Positions 16,494-25,229 of a stretch of 64,000 bases of DNA are shown here, one piece after another. The notes under the pieces are model-generated. The model was not told the DNA's origin and ran no database searches. It saw only the letters and a list, made by a program, of their open reading frames with translations. The position numbers and the translations under genes were made by a program. Numbering within the stretch: position 1 is the stretch's first letter; the number at the start of each line of letters is the position of its first letter. The stretch is taken from assembly GCF_020404845.1 (NCBI RefSeq), contig NZ_JAIOJZ010000025.1, forward strand, positions 50,720 to 114,719, read 5' to 3'. Source of the DNA: Streptomyces hyderabadensis. GTDB taxonomy: Bacteria; Actinomycetota; Actinomycetes; Streptomycetales; Streptomycetaceae.

Positions 16494-17152
16494 ATGACGT
16501 CACCGCCGCATCGGCTCCTCCAGGCACTCGACCGGTTCAACGCCGTTCACCCCTGGGACCACAACGCCCACTACCACCGCTGGATCCTGCGGCAGCTCCC
16601 CCGCCGGTTCGGGAGCGCGCTGGACGTCGGTTCCGGCGCCGGTGACCTGGCCCGCCTGCTCGCCACCCGCGCCGACGCGGTCCACGGCGTCGATTCGGAT
16701 CCGGTGATCACCGCACGGGCGCGCGCGCTGACTGCCGCGCCGACGGCGGCCTCCTTCACCGTCGCCGACGCCCTGACCGACCTTCCCGCCGGGCCCCACG
16801 ACGTCATCACCTGCGTCGCCACGATCCACCACCTGCCGTTCGCCGATGCCCTCGACGCCTTCCGTCGGCACCTGGCTCCCGGCGGCACCCTGGTCGTCGT
16901 CGGCCTCTACCGGCCGCGGACCGCCACGGACCACCTGCTGGGCGCGGCCGCCGTCCTCCCCAACGCCGTCATCGGGTGGCTCAAGAACAGGGGCCGGCCC
17001 GCCGCCGCCCCGCCCACCTCGATGACCGCCCGGACCCGGCCGGCCGACATGTCCTTCTCCGACATCACCGCGAAGGCCCACACGCTTCTGCCCGGCGCCG
17101 GGTGCGCCGCCGTCTCTTCTGGCGCTACACCCTTGTCTGGCGCCGTCCCTGA
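16494..17152 (+). pseudogene. Class I SAM-dependent methyltransferase with a -1 nt frameshift near its C-terminus
   Basis: From ATG 16494 (AAGGAA at 16485) the frame encodes a Rossmann methyltransferase: motif I ALDVGSGAGDLARLLA, HGVDSDP, VADALTDLPAGPHDVITCVATIHHLPF and HLAPGGTLVVVGLYR. After LLPGA the original frame runs on for about 800 bases antisense to the HNH gene, which is not credible. One base added near 17097-17101 restores a normal ending, VRRRLFWRYTLVWRRP, and a TGA at 17150-17152. The span is 659 bases, one short of a multiple of three, as expected for a single deletion. Only about the last 17 residues are affected, so the enzyme core may still fold. Sequencing error is possible. 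Confidence 0.75.
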
Positions 17153-17279
17153 CCACCCCGGTTTCCCTGCACCGAGGCCGAGGACCCCCGCAGATCCGGA
17201 GGAGTGCGTCGAGGTCACCTCGTACGACTCGGACGCCGACCGGCGCGGGCCGGAGCAGGAGCAAGCGGAGGCCCGGACG

Positions 17280-17816
17280 TCAGGCGGAGATGCCGTCGAT
17301 CCGGGCCATGGCGTCCTCCGCGCCGTACGGCTGCAAGTACGGCAGCCAGCGCGGGTCCCGGTGCCCGGTGCCGATGATGCGCCAGGCCAGACCGGTGGGC
17401 GGGGCCGGTTTGTGGCGCAGGCGCCAGCCCAGCTCGACCAGGTGGCGGTCGGCCTTGACGTGGTTGCAGCGGCGGCAGGACGCCACCACGTTGTCCCACG
17501 CGTGCAGACCCCCGCGACTGCGCGGGATGACGTGGTCGACGCTGGTGGCGACGGCGCCGCAGTACATGCAGCGGCCCCCGTCGCGGGCGAACAGGGCACG
17601 GCGCGTGAGCGGGACGGGGCCCCGGTAGGGCACCCGTACGAACCGCTTGAGCCGGACCACGCTGGGTGCGGGCACGGTGACGGTCGCGCTGTGCAGGTAG
17701 GCGCCGGACTCCTCGAGGCACACGGCCTTGTTCTCCAGGACGAGGACGAGCGCGCGGCGGAGCGGTACGACGCCGAGTGGCTCGTACGACGCGTTGAGGA
17801 CCAGGACATGCGGCAC
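17280..17816 (-). CDS. HNH endonuclease, 178 aa
   Basis: The start is GTG 17816, six bases after AAGGAGG. The N-terminal 60 residues (VLVLNASYEPLGVVPLRRAL) are those of the widespread actinobacterial HNH proteins. The nuclease domain has a zinc-binding CMYCG, the catalytic DHVIPRSRGG, and NVVASCRRCNHVKADR, giving a complete HNH motif with two CxxC pairs. Such genes are near-universal single-copy chromosomal genes in Streptomyces; their DNA substrate and role are not established. Divergent from the MscS gene. Confidence 0.9.
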   Translation of the reverse strand: MPHVLVLNASYEPLGVVPLRRALVLVLENKAVCLEESGAYLHSATVTVPAPSVVRLKRFVRVPYRGPVPLTRRALFARDGGRCMYCGAVATSVDHVIPRSRGGLHAWDNVVASCRRCNHVKADRHLVELGWRLRHKPAPPTGLAWRIIGTGHRDPRWLPYLQPYGAEDAMARIDGISA

Positions 17817-18132
17817 GGGTGCCTCCTTGGGCGTCGGCGGCGCGTGGCTCGCGCCGGGACGATCTGGTTCAGTCTCCCCTCATGCCTGGTCGTAGCGCCA
17901 CCATGTCCCGGTAACGGGCTGGGAGTGTTTTCGACCACACGGTGTCCGCGGTCGCGGGCGTGACCAGTTCAGGCGTGGGTGAGCAGCGTCTCGCCCGCCC
18001 GTTTCGGGCCGAACCGCGTCCGGTGCCCCGTTAGTGTGGTGCATCTGCCCGTCCGGTGACCTTTCCGTGACCTTGGACCGGACCTCGGACCGGACCGCGC
18101 AGGACGGGCCGCCGCACCTGGAGGTTTCCGCC
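17817..18132. promoter_or_regulatory. Divergent intergenic region
   Basis: This interval of 316 bases between the HNH and MscS genes must hold both promoters. I see a small hairpin CCCG-GTAA-CGGG and no gene; the open frame upstream of MscS has no ribosome-binding site before 18118. Confidence 0.35.
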
Positions 18133-19224
18133 GTGTCCCTGTCCGCCGCCGTCCTGCCCCTGCTGGCCGCCGGTCCGTCGCCGACGCCGACGGCGCCGAC
18201 CGTGCCCTCGCTGAAGGAGGCCCACGAGAGCGCCACCAACGCCGCGGGCTGGGTCGAGGAGAACTGGTCGACGTGGCTCGCGATCGGGCTGCGGGTGCTG
18301 CTGATCGTGGTGATCGCGCTGGTGCTGCGCGCCGTGGTGCGGCGGGCGATCACCAAGCTGATAGAGCGGATGAACCGCAGGACCGGGTCGTCGACCGCCA
18401 CCGCGCTGAGCGGCCTGCTGGTCAACGCCGAGCGGCGCCGGCAGCGGTCGGAGGCGATCGGCTCCGTGCTGCGCTCGGTGGCCAGCTTCCTCATCCTCGG
18501 CACCGCCGCCCTGATGGTGCTCGGCACCTTCCAGATCAACCTGGCCCCGCTGCTGGCCTCCGCCGGTGTCGCCGGTGTCGCGATCGGCTTCGGCGCCCGC
18601 AACCTGGTCACCGACTTCCTGTCCGGCGTCTTCATGATCCTGGAGGACCAGTACGGCGTCGGCGACAGCATCGACGCGGGCGTGGCCTCCGGCGAGGTGA
18701 TCGAGGTCGGGCTGCGGGTGACCAAGCTGCGCGGCGTCGACGGCGAGATCTGGTACGTCCGCAACGGCGAGGTCAAGCGCATCGGCAACCTCTCCCAGGG
18801 CTGGTCCACGGCCGGCGTCGACGTCACCGTCCGCTCCGACGAGGACCTGGACAAGGTGAAGGAGACCCTTGCCGCGGTCGGCGAGCGGATGAGCAAGGAA
18901 GAGCCCTGGAACGAGATGCTCTGGGGGCCGATCGAGACCCTCGGGCTGGATTCCGTCCTGCTGGACTCGATGGTGGTGCGGGTCTCCGCGAAGACCATGC
19001 CCGGCAAGTCGCTCACCGTCGAGCGCGAACTGCGCTGGCGCATCAAGCGGGCCTTCGACGCGGCCGGCATCGCCATCGTCGGCGGCGCCACCGTCCCGCT
19101 GGAGGGCGCCCCGGCCGCCGCTGACCCGACGGCGGGCGTCGCCGCGCCGTCGGCGTACGCGAGCACCGTGTCGCCGCAGTCCATGGCGGCCTCCCCGATC
19201 CCGCCGCCCAGCACCAGCAAGTAG
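18133..19224 (+). CDS. mscS: MscS-family small-conductance mechanosensitive channel, 363 aa
   Basis: It releases solutes during hypo-osmotic shock. The start GTG 18133 has GGAGGT (18120-18125) seven bases upstream. Three transmembrane spans follow a short N-terminus: GLRVLLIVVIALVLRAVV, ASFLILGTAALMVLGTF, and the pore-lining helix NLAPLLASAGVAGVAIGFGA with the Gly/Ala packing of MscS TM3. The beta domain is marked by FMILEDQYGVGDSIDAG and the RNGEVKRIGNLS loop. The Pro/Ala-rich C-terminal tail of about 50 residues is not conserved. A long terminator hairpin follows. Confidence 0.93.
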   Translation: MSLSAAVLPLLAAGPSPTPTAPTVPSLKEAHESATNAAGWVEENWSTWLAIGLRVLLIVVIALVLRAVVRRAITKLIERMNRRTGSSTATALSGLLVNAERRRQRSEAIGSVLRSVASFLILGTAALMVLGTFQINLAPLLASAGVAGVAIGFGARNLVTDFLSGVFMILEDQYGVGDSIDAGVASGEVIEVGLRVTKLRGVDGEIWYVRNGEVKRIGNLSQGWSTAGVDVTVRSDEDLDKVKETLAAVGERMSKEEPWNEMLWGPIETLGLDSVLLDSMVVRVSAKTMPGKSLTVERELRWRIKRAFDAAGIAIVGGATVPLEGAPAAADPTAGVAAPSAYASTVSPQSMAASPIPPPSTSK

Positions 19225-19244
19225 CCACCCGGCCCGTGCGCTTC

Positions 19245-19282
19245 CCGCCCCCGAGGTAACGACTGCGTTGCCTCGGGGGCGG
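19245..19282. terminator. 17-bp stem terminator after mscS
   Basis: CCGCCCCCGAGGTAACG (19245-19261) pairs with CGTTGCCTCGGGGGCGG (19266-19282) with one G-T pair and a 4-base ACTG loop, followed by TCTCTT. It insulates mscS from the csn operon. Confidence 0.88.
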
Positions 19283-19327
19283 TCTCTTGACGGCTCCTTG
19301 CGGGCGGGCCTACGTTCTCCAGCCAAC

Positions 19328-19340
19328 AGGAAACTTTCCT
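19328..19340. promoter_or_regulatory. CsnR-type operator palindrome
   Basis: AGGAAACTTTCCT is a perfect inverted repeat with a central C, matching the palindrome recognised by CsnR in Streptomyces chitosanase promoters (AGGAAA-N-TTTCCT). It lies about 110 bases upstream of the csnR start, where it would allow autorepression of the whole operon and release by chitosan oligosaccharides. Confidence 0.85.
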
Positions 19341-19437
19341 AACAGACCCTCTGGCAGGCGTTTCCCGTGATCCGCGCGGTGGACTTCCCCACCGCCCCCT
19401 GAAAAGCTGAGCGGTCGAGAGGCAGGTGTGGACACGC

Positions 19438-20655
19438 ATGGCAGGAACCGCCGGTACGCCGGGCACCCCGCGCGTCCTGCGCGCCATGAACGACCGGGCC
19501 GCACTCGACCTCCTGCTGGAGCACGGGCCGCTGTCCCGGACCCGGATCGGCAAGCTGACCGGTCTGTCGAAGCCGACCGCCTCGCAGTTGCTGGCCCGGC
19601 TGGAGGCGGCGGGGCTGGTCCTGGCGGGCGGCACCACCGAGGGGCGTCCGGGCCCCGGCGCCCAGCTCTACGAGGTGAACCCGGCCGCCGCGCACGCCGC
19701 GGGCCTCGACGTCACCCCGGACCGCATCCTGGCCGCGGTCGCCGACGTCACCGGGCGCACGGTCGGCCGGTACGAGCTGCCCACCCCGGGCCGGCGCCCC
19801 GCCACCCCCGTCGTCCAGCAGGTCACCGACGCGCTCGACGGCGCGGTGAAGGCGGCGGGGCTGGACCGCGGCGCCGTGCACCGGCTCGTCATCGGCACCC
19901 CGGGCGCCTTCGACCCGGGCACCGGCCGGCTGCGCTACGCCTCCCACCTGCCCGGCTGGCACTCCCCCGCCCTCCTGGACGAACTCGCCGCCGCCCTGCC
20001 GATGCCGGTGGAGTACGAGAACGACGTGAACCTGGCCGCCGTGGCCGAACAGCGGCTCGGCGCGGCCCGGGGGCACGAGGACTTCGTCCTGCTGTGGAAC
20101 CAGGAGGGCCTGGGCGCCGCCCTGGTCCTCGGCGGCCGGCTGCACCGCGGCTGGACCGGCGGCGCCGGGGAGGTCGGGTTCCTGCCGGTGCCGGGCGCCC
20201 CGCTGGTCCGCAAGGTCAGCCGCACCGGCAGCGGCGGCTTCCAGGAGCTGGCCGGTTCGCAGGCCCTGCCGGGACTGGCCCGGGAGCTGGGCGTCGCCGA
20301 CGTGCCCTCGGGGGCGTACACCGAGGTCGCCGCCGCCCTGGTGGCCCGCGCGGCGCGGACCGGCGCCGACGACGATCCGCACCGCAGGCTGCTGCGGACC
20401 TACGCCACCCGGCTGGCCACCGGTCTCGCCTCCCTCGTCTCGGTCCTGGACCCCGAGCTGGTGGTCCTCAGCGGCACCTCCCTCACCGCGGGCGGCGAGG
20501 TGCTGCGCGACCTGGTGCGGGACGAGCTGGAGGAACTGGCCGCCTCCCGGCCCCGGCTCGCCGTCGGTGACGTGACCGAGGACCCCGTCCTGCGCGGCGC
20601 GCTGGAGAGCGCGCTCGCGACCACCCGCGACGAGGTCTTCGACACCTCGCGCTGA
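19438..20655 (+). CDS. csnR: ROK-family transcriptional repressor CsnR, 405 aa
   Basis: First gene of the chitosan-oligosaccharide operon. The N-terminal winged helix-turn-helix (LLEHGPLSRTRIGKLTGLS followed by KPTASQLLARLEAAGLV) is followed by a ROK sugar-kinase-like domain with LVIGTPGAFDPGTGRL and YENDVNLAAVAEQRLGAARG. The zinc-binding CxCG signature of many ROK proteins is replaced, as is usual for repressors of this subgroup. I choose ATG 19438; GTG 19426 in the same frame is only three bases from GAGAGG and is the alternative. In S. lividans and S. coelicolor the orthologue represses chitosanase and this operon. Identity rests on protein type, gene order and the matching operator. Confidence 0.88.
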   Translation: MAGTAGTPGTPRVLRAMNDRAALDLLLEHGPLSRTRIGKLTGLSKPTASQLLARLEAAGLVLAGGTTEGRPGPGAQLYEVNPAAAHAAGLDVTPDRILAAVADVTGRTVGRYELPTPGRRPATPVVQQVTDALDGAVKAAGLDRGAVHRLVIGTPGAFDPGTGRLRYASHLPGWHSPALLDELAAALPMPVEYENDVNLAAVAEQRLGAARGHEDFVLLWNQEGLGAALVLGGRLHRGWTGGAGEVGFLPVPGAPLVRKVSRTGSGGFQELAGSQALPGLARELGVADVPSGAYTEVAAALVARAARTGADDDPHRRLLRTYATRLATGLASLVSVLDPELVVLSGTSLTAGGEVLRDLVRDELEELAASRPRLAVGDVTEDPVLRGALESALATTRDEVFDTSR

Positions 20656-20748
20656 CCCCCGCGCCGCCCGCCGACCCCCGCGCCACCCCACTGGCTTGAC
20701 CCCGCCCCACCCACCACCTGTCCCCACCCTGCCCCTGGGAGCTTCGCC

Positions 20749-22086
20749 ATGCCCGGAATATCCAGGAAAGCGGCCCTCGCGGTCGCCGCCTCCGCCTCCC
20801 TCGCCCTGCTCGCCACCGCCTGTACCGGCCAGTCCGAATCCGGCGCCTCCGACGACCCGAACGCCGAGACCACCATCACCTTCTGGCACGGCTGGAGCGC
20901 GCCCGCCGAGGTGAAGGCCGTCCAGGCCAACGTGGACCGCTTCGAGAAGGCGCACCCCAACATCAAGGTGAAGGTCGTCGGCAACATCAACGACGACAAG
21001 CTCAACCAGGCCCTGCGCGCGGGCGGTTCGAACGGCCCCGACGTGGTGTCCTCGTTCACCACCTCCAACATCGGCAAGTTCTGCTCCTCGGGCGCCTTCC
21101 TCGACCTGAAGCCGTTCATCGAGAAGTCCAAGCTCGACCTCGACGCCCTCATCCCGAAGCCGATGCTGGACTACACCCAGTTCGAGGGGACGCGCTGCGC
21201 CCTGCCGCTGCTCGGCGACGCCTACGGCCTCTACTACAACAAGGACGCCTTCGAGGCGGCCGGGATCAAGGCCCCGCCCAAGACCTGGTCCGAGTTCGCC
21301 CAGGTGGCGAAGAAGCTGACGAAGACCAAGGGCGACGGGTACCAGCAGCTGGGCTTCATGCCGAACTACCACGGCTACGAGACCGTCGTCGACCACTACA
21401 TGTCCCAGTGGGACCACGCCTACTTCGACGCGGACGGCAAGTCCAACGTCGCCAAGGACCCGGCGTTCGCCGAGATGTTCACGTACCAGAAGAAGCTCGT
21501 CGACGACCTCGGCGGCTTCGAGAAGCTGGAGAAGTACCGCAACACCTTCGGCGACGAGTGGGGCGCCAAGCACCCCTTCCAGACCGGTCAGGTCGCCATG
21601 CAGCTGGACGGCGAGTGGCGGCTCGGCATGGCGAAGGACGCGGGTGTCGACTTCGAGATCGGCACCGCGCCGATGCCCGTCGCCGACGACGAGGCGGACG
21701 AGTACGGCAAGGGCTTCCTGTCCGGCACCGTCATGGGCATCGCCCCGCAGAGCAAGAAGCAGAACGCCGCGTGGGAGCTGGTGAAGTACATGACGACCGA
21801 CACCGACGCCGTCGTCGCCTTCGCCAACGCCATCCGCAACGTGCCCTCCACCTTCCCGGCCCTCAAGTCGCCCGACCTGAAGACCGACCCGGCGTTCAAG
21901 ACCTTCCTGGACATCGCCCAGCACCCCGAGTCGAACTCCCCGCCGGCCTCCGTCAACGGCGCCACCTACCAGCTGACCCTCCAGGACTTCGGCTACCAGT
22001 ACGAGTCGGGCAAGGCGACGGACCTCAAGGCCGGTCTGGAGAAGACCGCCGCGCAGATCGACCGCGACATCGCACAGGCGAAGTAG
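20749..22086 (+). CDS. csnE: Sugar ABC transporter substrate-binding lipoprotein CsnE, 445 aa
   Basis: It captures chitosan-derived oligosaccharides outside the cell. The signal sequence ends in a lipobox-like LATAC with the lipid-modified Cys at residue 25. The mature protein is a family 1 extracellular solute-binding protein: TTITFWHGWSAPAEVKAVQ, PLLGDAYGLYYNKDAFEAAG, and QLDGEWRLGM. The start ATG 20749 follows GGGAG. It is 93 bases after csnR and six bases before csnF, so it belongs to the csnEFG transporter. No ATPase gene is present in the operon; Streptomyces sugar importers usually share MsiK, encoded elsewhere. Confidence 0.9.
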   Translation: MPGISRKAALAVAASASLALLATACTGQSESGASDDPNAETTITFWHGWSAPAEVKAVQANVDRFEKAHPNIKVKVVGNINDDKLNQALRAGGSNGPDVVSSFTTSNIGKFCSSGAFLDLKPFIEKSKLDLDALIPKPMLDYTQFEGTRCALPLLGDAYGLYYNKDAFEAAGIKAPPKTWSEFAQVAKKLTKTKGDGYQQLGFMPNYHGYETVVDHYMSQWDHAYFDADGKSNVAKDPAFAEMFTYQKKLVDDLGGFEKLEKYRNTFGDEWGAKHPFQTGQVAMQLDGEWRLGMAKDAGVDFEIGTAPMPVADDEADEYGKGFLSGTVMGIAPQSKKQNAAWELVKYMTTDTDAVVAFANAIRNVPSTFPALKSPDLKTDPAFKTFLDIAQHPESNSPPASVNGATYQLTLQDFGYQYESGKATDLKAGLEKTAAQIDRDIAQAK

Positions 22087-22091
22087 CGGAC

Positions 22092-23048
22092 ATGACCACG
22101 TCCATGTCCGCCAACACGCTCCGCGCCAAGCGCCGTTCCTCGGCGCTTCGGACGGCGGCCTTCATGTCGCCGTGGCTCGTCGGGTTCGGCGTCTTCTTCG
22201 CCTATCCCCTGGTGTCCACCGTGTACTTCTCGCTGATGAAGTACGACGGCTTCGGCGTCCCGGAGTTCCGGGGCCTGGAGAACTGGGCGTACGTCTTCCA
22301 GGACTACCCGCTGTTCTGGCCAGCGCTGCGCAACACGCTCTGGCTGGTCCTGGTGATGGTGACCTGCCGGGTGGTGTTCGGGCTCGGGGTCGGGCTGCTG
22401 ATCACGAAGATCAAGACGGGCGCGGGGGTCTTCCGCACCCTCTTCTACCTGCCCTACCTCGCCCCGCCCGTCGCCGCGACGCTCGCCTTCGTCTTCCTGC
22501 TCAACCCCGGTACCGGACCGGTCAACTCGGTCCTGGAGGGCCTGGGCGTACCGGCGCCCGGCTGGTTCACGGACGCCGCCTGGTCCAAGCCCGCGCTGAC
22601 CGCGCTCGCGGTGTGGGGCGTGGGCGACCTGATGGTGATCTTCATGGCCGCGCTGCTCGACGTGCCGAAGGAGCAGTACGAGGCGGCCGAGCTGGACGGG
22701 GCGTCGGCCTGGCAGCGGTTCCGGTTCGTGACGCTGCCGAACATCTCGCCGATCGTGCTGTTCGCCGTGGTCACGGGCGTGATCCAGACCATGCAGTACT
22801 ACACGCAGCCGCTGGTCGCCGGGAAGGTCGCCTCCGGGATCATCGGCGGCTCCGGACAGTCCTTCGAGCCCGGCTATCCCGACAAGTCGACCCTCACCCT
22901 CCCCCAGCTCGTCTACAACCTCGGCTTCCAGCGCTTCGACTACGGCTCGGCCTGTGTGGTCGCGCTCGTGCTGTTCGCGCTGGCCATGGCGTTCACCGCG
23001 CTGCTGATGCGCCGCCGGGGCGGTCTGATCCAGGCAGGTGACCGATGA
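22092..23048 (+). CDS. csnF: Sugar ABC transporter permease CsnF, 318 aa
   Basis: MalF-type inner-membrane subunit with six spans, beginning FMSPWLVGFGVFFAYPLV. The EAA loop that contacts the ATPase is clear: EQYEAAELDGASAWQRFRFV. The start ATG 22092 lies five bases after the csnE stop, and the TGA overlaps the csnG start in an ATGA, which fixes both ends and implies coupled translation. The longer open frame upstream is a shadow inside csnE. Confidence 0.9.
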   Translation: MTTSMSANTLRAKRRSSALRTAAFMSPWLVGFGVFFAYPLVSTVYFSLMKYDGFGVPEFRGLENWAYVFQDYPLFWPALRNTLWLVLVMVTCRVVFGLGVGLLITKIKTGAGVFRTLFYLPYLAPPVAATLAFVFLLNPGTGPVNSVLEGLGVPAPGWFTDAAWSKPALTALAVWGVGDLMVIFMAALLDVPKEQYEAAELDGASAWQRFRFVTLPNISPIVLFAVVTGVIQTMQYYTQPLVAGKVASGIIGGSGQSFEPGYPDKSTLTLPQLVYNLGFQRFDYGSACVVALVLFALAMAFTALLMRRRGGLIQAGDR

Positions 23049-23956
23049 CCACCCAGGTACCGACGGCCCAGGTGCCGGCCCGGCCCGCCGCGGCCGCCGG
23101 CCCGCCGCCCACCGAGGAGCGCACCGCCCGCCGGCGCGTGCTGCTGCACTGGATCGCCGTCCACTCGCTCGGCGTGGCCGCCGCGCTCTTCTTCACGCTG
23201 CCGTTCGTCTTCGTGGTGCTCACCTCGCTGATGAGCGACCAGCAGGCGCTCACCCGCGACCTGTGGCCGCACACCTGGGAGTGGGGCAACTACCGCGCGG
23301 TCCTGGACACGCCCGGCTTCCTGACCTGGTGGAAGAACACGCTGCTGTACGCGGGGCTCGGCACCGTGCTGACCGTGGCGTCGTCGATCCCGGTGGCGTA
23401 CGCACTGGCCAAGTTCCGCTTCCGGGGGCGGCACCTGTCCCTGATGCTGGTGATCTCGATGATGATGCTGCCCCCGCAGGTGATCATCATCCCGATGTAC
23501 CTGTTCTGGGCGAAGCAGCTGGACCTGTCCGGCACGCTGTGGCCGCTGATCATCCCGATGGCCTTCGGCGACGCGTTCTCCATCTTCCTGCTGCGCCAGT
23601 TCCTGCTGACCATCCCGGACGAGTACCTGGACGCGGCGAAGGTCGACGGCTGCGGGGAGCTGCGCACCCTGCTCAAGGTCGTCCTGCCGATGGCGAAGCC
23701 GGGGATCGCCGCGGTGGCCCTCTTCCAGTTCTTCTACGCCTGGAACGACTACTTCGGCCCCCAGATCTACGCCTCCGAGAACCCCGGCGCCTGGACCCTC
23801 TCCTACGGCCTGGAGTCCTTCAAGGGCGCCCACCACACCGACTGGAACCTCACCATGGCCGCCACCGTGCTGGTCATGGCCCCCGTGATCCTCGTGTTCT
23901 TCTTCGCGCAGAAGGCGTTCGTCGAGGGCGTCACACTGACCGGAGTAAAGGGTTGA
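23045..23956 (+). CDS. csnG: Sugar ABC transporter permease CsnG, 303 aa
   Basis: MalG-type permease. After a Pro/Ala-rich cytoplasmic N-terminus, six spans follow; the conserved EAA loop reads DEYLDAAKVDGCGELRTLLK, and the PMAFGDAFSIFLLRQFLL segment is typical of the family. It starts in a 4-base ATGA overlap with csnF and ends seven bases before csnH. With CsnE and CsnF it forms the chito-oligosaccharide importer. Confidence 0.9.
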   Translation: MTTQVPTAQVPARPAAAAGPPPTEERTARRRVLLHWIAVHSLGVAAALFFTLPFVFVVLTSLMSDQQALTRDLWPHTWEWGNYRAVLDTPGFLTWWKNTLLYAGLGTVLTVASSIPVAYALAKFRFRGRHLSLMLVISMMMLPPQVIIIPMYLFWAKQLDLSGTLWPLIIPMAFGDAFSIFLLRQFLLTIPDEYLDAAKVDGCGELRTLLKVVLPMAKPGIAAVALFQFFYAWNDYFGPQIYASENPGAWTLSYGLESFKGAHHTDWNLTMAATVLVMAPVILVFFFAQKAFVEGVTLTGVKG

Positions 23957-23963
23957 TGACTTC

Positions 23964-25229
23964 ATGAAACTCACCGTGGTCGGCGGCGGTTCGACCTACA
24001 CGCCCGAACTGATCGACGGCTTCGCCCGGTTGCGGGACACACTCCCGGTGGCGGAGCTGGTGCTCGTCGACCCGGCGGCGGACCGGCTGGAGCTGGTGGG
24101 CGGCCTCGCCCGGCGCATCTTCGCCAGGCAGGGGCACACCGGCCGCGTGGTCACCACCTCCGACCTGGACGCGGCCGTCGACGGCGCCGACGCCGTCCTG
24201 CTCCAGCTGCGGGTCGGCGGCCAGGCCGCCAGGCAGCAGGACGAGACCTGGCCGCTGGAGTGCGGCTGCGTCGGCCAGGAGACGACCGGCGCGGGCGGCC
24301 TCGCCAAGGCGCTGCGCACGGTGCCGGTGGTGCTGGACATCGCCGAGCGGGTCCGGCGCGCCAACCCGGACGCCTGGATCATCGACTTCACCAACCCGGT
24401 CGGCATCGTCACCCGCGCCCTGCTCCAGGCCGGGCACCGGGCGGTCGGGCTGTGCAACGTGGCGATCGGACTGCAGCGCAAGTTCGCCGCGCTGCTCGGG
24501 GTGGCGCCCACCGACGTCCACCTGGACCACGTCGGCCTCAACCACCTCACCTGGGAGACCGGCGTACGGCTCGGCGGGCCCGAGGGCGAGGACGTGCTGC
24601 CCCGGCTGCTGGCCGAGCACGGGGACACGGTCGCCGCCGACCTGCGCCTGCCCCGGCCGCTCCTGGACCGCCTGGGCGTCGTCCCCTCCTACTACCTGCG
24701 CTACTACTACGCCCACGACGAGGTCGTCGACGAGCTGCGCAGCAAGCCGTCCCGGGCCGCCGAGGTGGCGGAGATGGAGCGGCAGTTGCTGGAGATGTAC
24801 GGCGACCCGGCCCTGGACGAGAAGCCCGCGCTGCTCGCCAAGCGCGGCGGCGCCTACTACTCCGAGGCGGCCGTCGACCTGGCCGCCGCCCTGCTCGGCG
24901 GCGCGGGTTCCCCGTACCAGGTGGTGAACACCTACAACCGGGGCACGCTGCCCTTCCTCCCCGACGACGCGGTGATCGAGGTCCCGGCGGCCGTGGGAGG
25001 CAAGGGCGCCTCCCCGCTGCCGGTGGCGGACGTGGACCCGCTGTACGCGGGGCTGATGGCGCACGTGACCGCGTACGAGGACCTGGCCCTGGACGCGGCC
25101 CTGCGCGGCGGGCGGGACCGGGTCTTCCGGGCGCTGCTGGCCCACCCGCTCGTCGGCCAGTACGCGTACGCCGAGCAGCTCACCGACCGGCTGATCGCGC
25201 ACAACCGGGAGCACCTGGCGTGGGCCTGA
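23964..25229 (+). CDS. csnH: GH4 family NAD-dependent glycosidase CsnH, 421 aa
   Basis: Intracellular hydrolase expected to split imported glucosamine oligosaccharides or their phosphorylated forms. GH4 features are all visible: the dinucleotide-binding VVGGGSTYTPEL at the N-terminus, the GQETTGAGG loop, DFTNPVGIVTRALL, the metal-ligand Cys in GLCNVAIGLQ and the metal-ligand His in LDHVGLNHLTWE. GH4 enzymes use NAD and a divalent metal in a redox-elimination mechanism. It overlaps csnK by ten bases. Substrate specificity is inferred from the operon. Confidence 0.88.
   Translation: MKLTVVGGGSTYTPELIDGFARLRDTLPVAELVLVDPAADRLELVGGLARRIFARQGHTGRVVTTSDLDAAVDGADAVLLQLRVGGQAARQQDETWPLECGCVGQETTGAGGLAKALRTVPVVLDIAERVRRANPDAWIIDFTNPVGIVTRALLQAGHRAVGLCNVAIGLQRKFAALLGVAPTDVHLDHVGLNHLTWETGVRLGGPEGEDVLPRLLAEHGDTVAADLRLPRPLLDRLGVVPSYYLRYYYAHDEVVDELRSKPSRAAEVAEMERQLLEMYGDPALDEKPALLAKRGGAYYSEAAVDLAAALLGGAGSPYQVVNTYNRGTLPFLPDDAVIEVPAAVGGKGASPLPVADVDPLYAGLMAHVTAYEDLALDAALRGGRDRVFRALLAHPLVGQYAYAEQLTDRLIAHNREHLAWA

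Noticed and set aside
17153..17963. Long C-terminal extension of the methyltransferase frame
   Set aside because: It is antisense to the well-supported HNH gene and vanishes once one missing base is restored.
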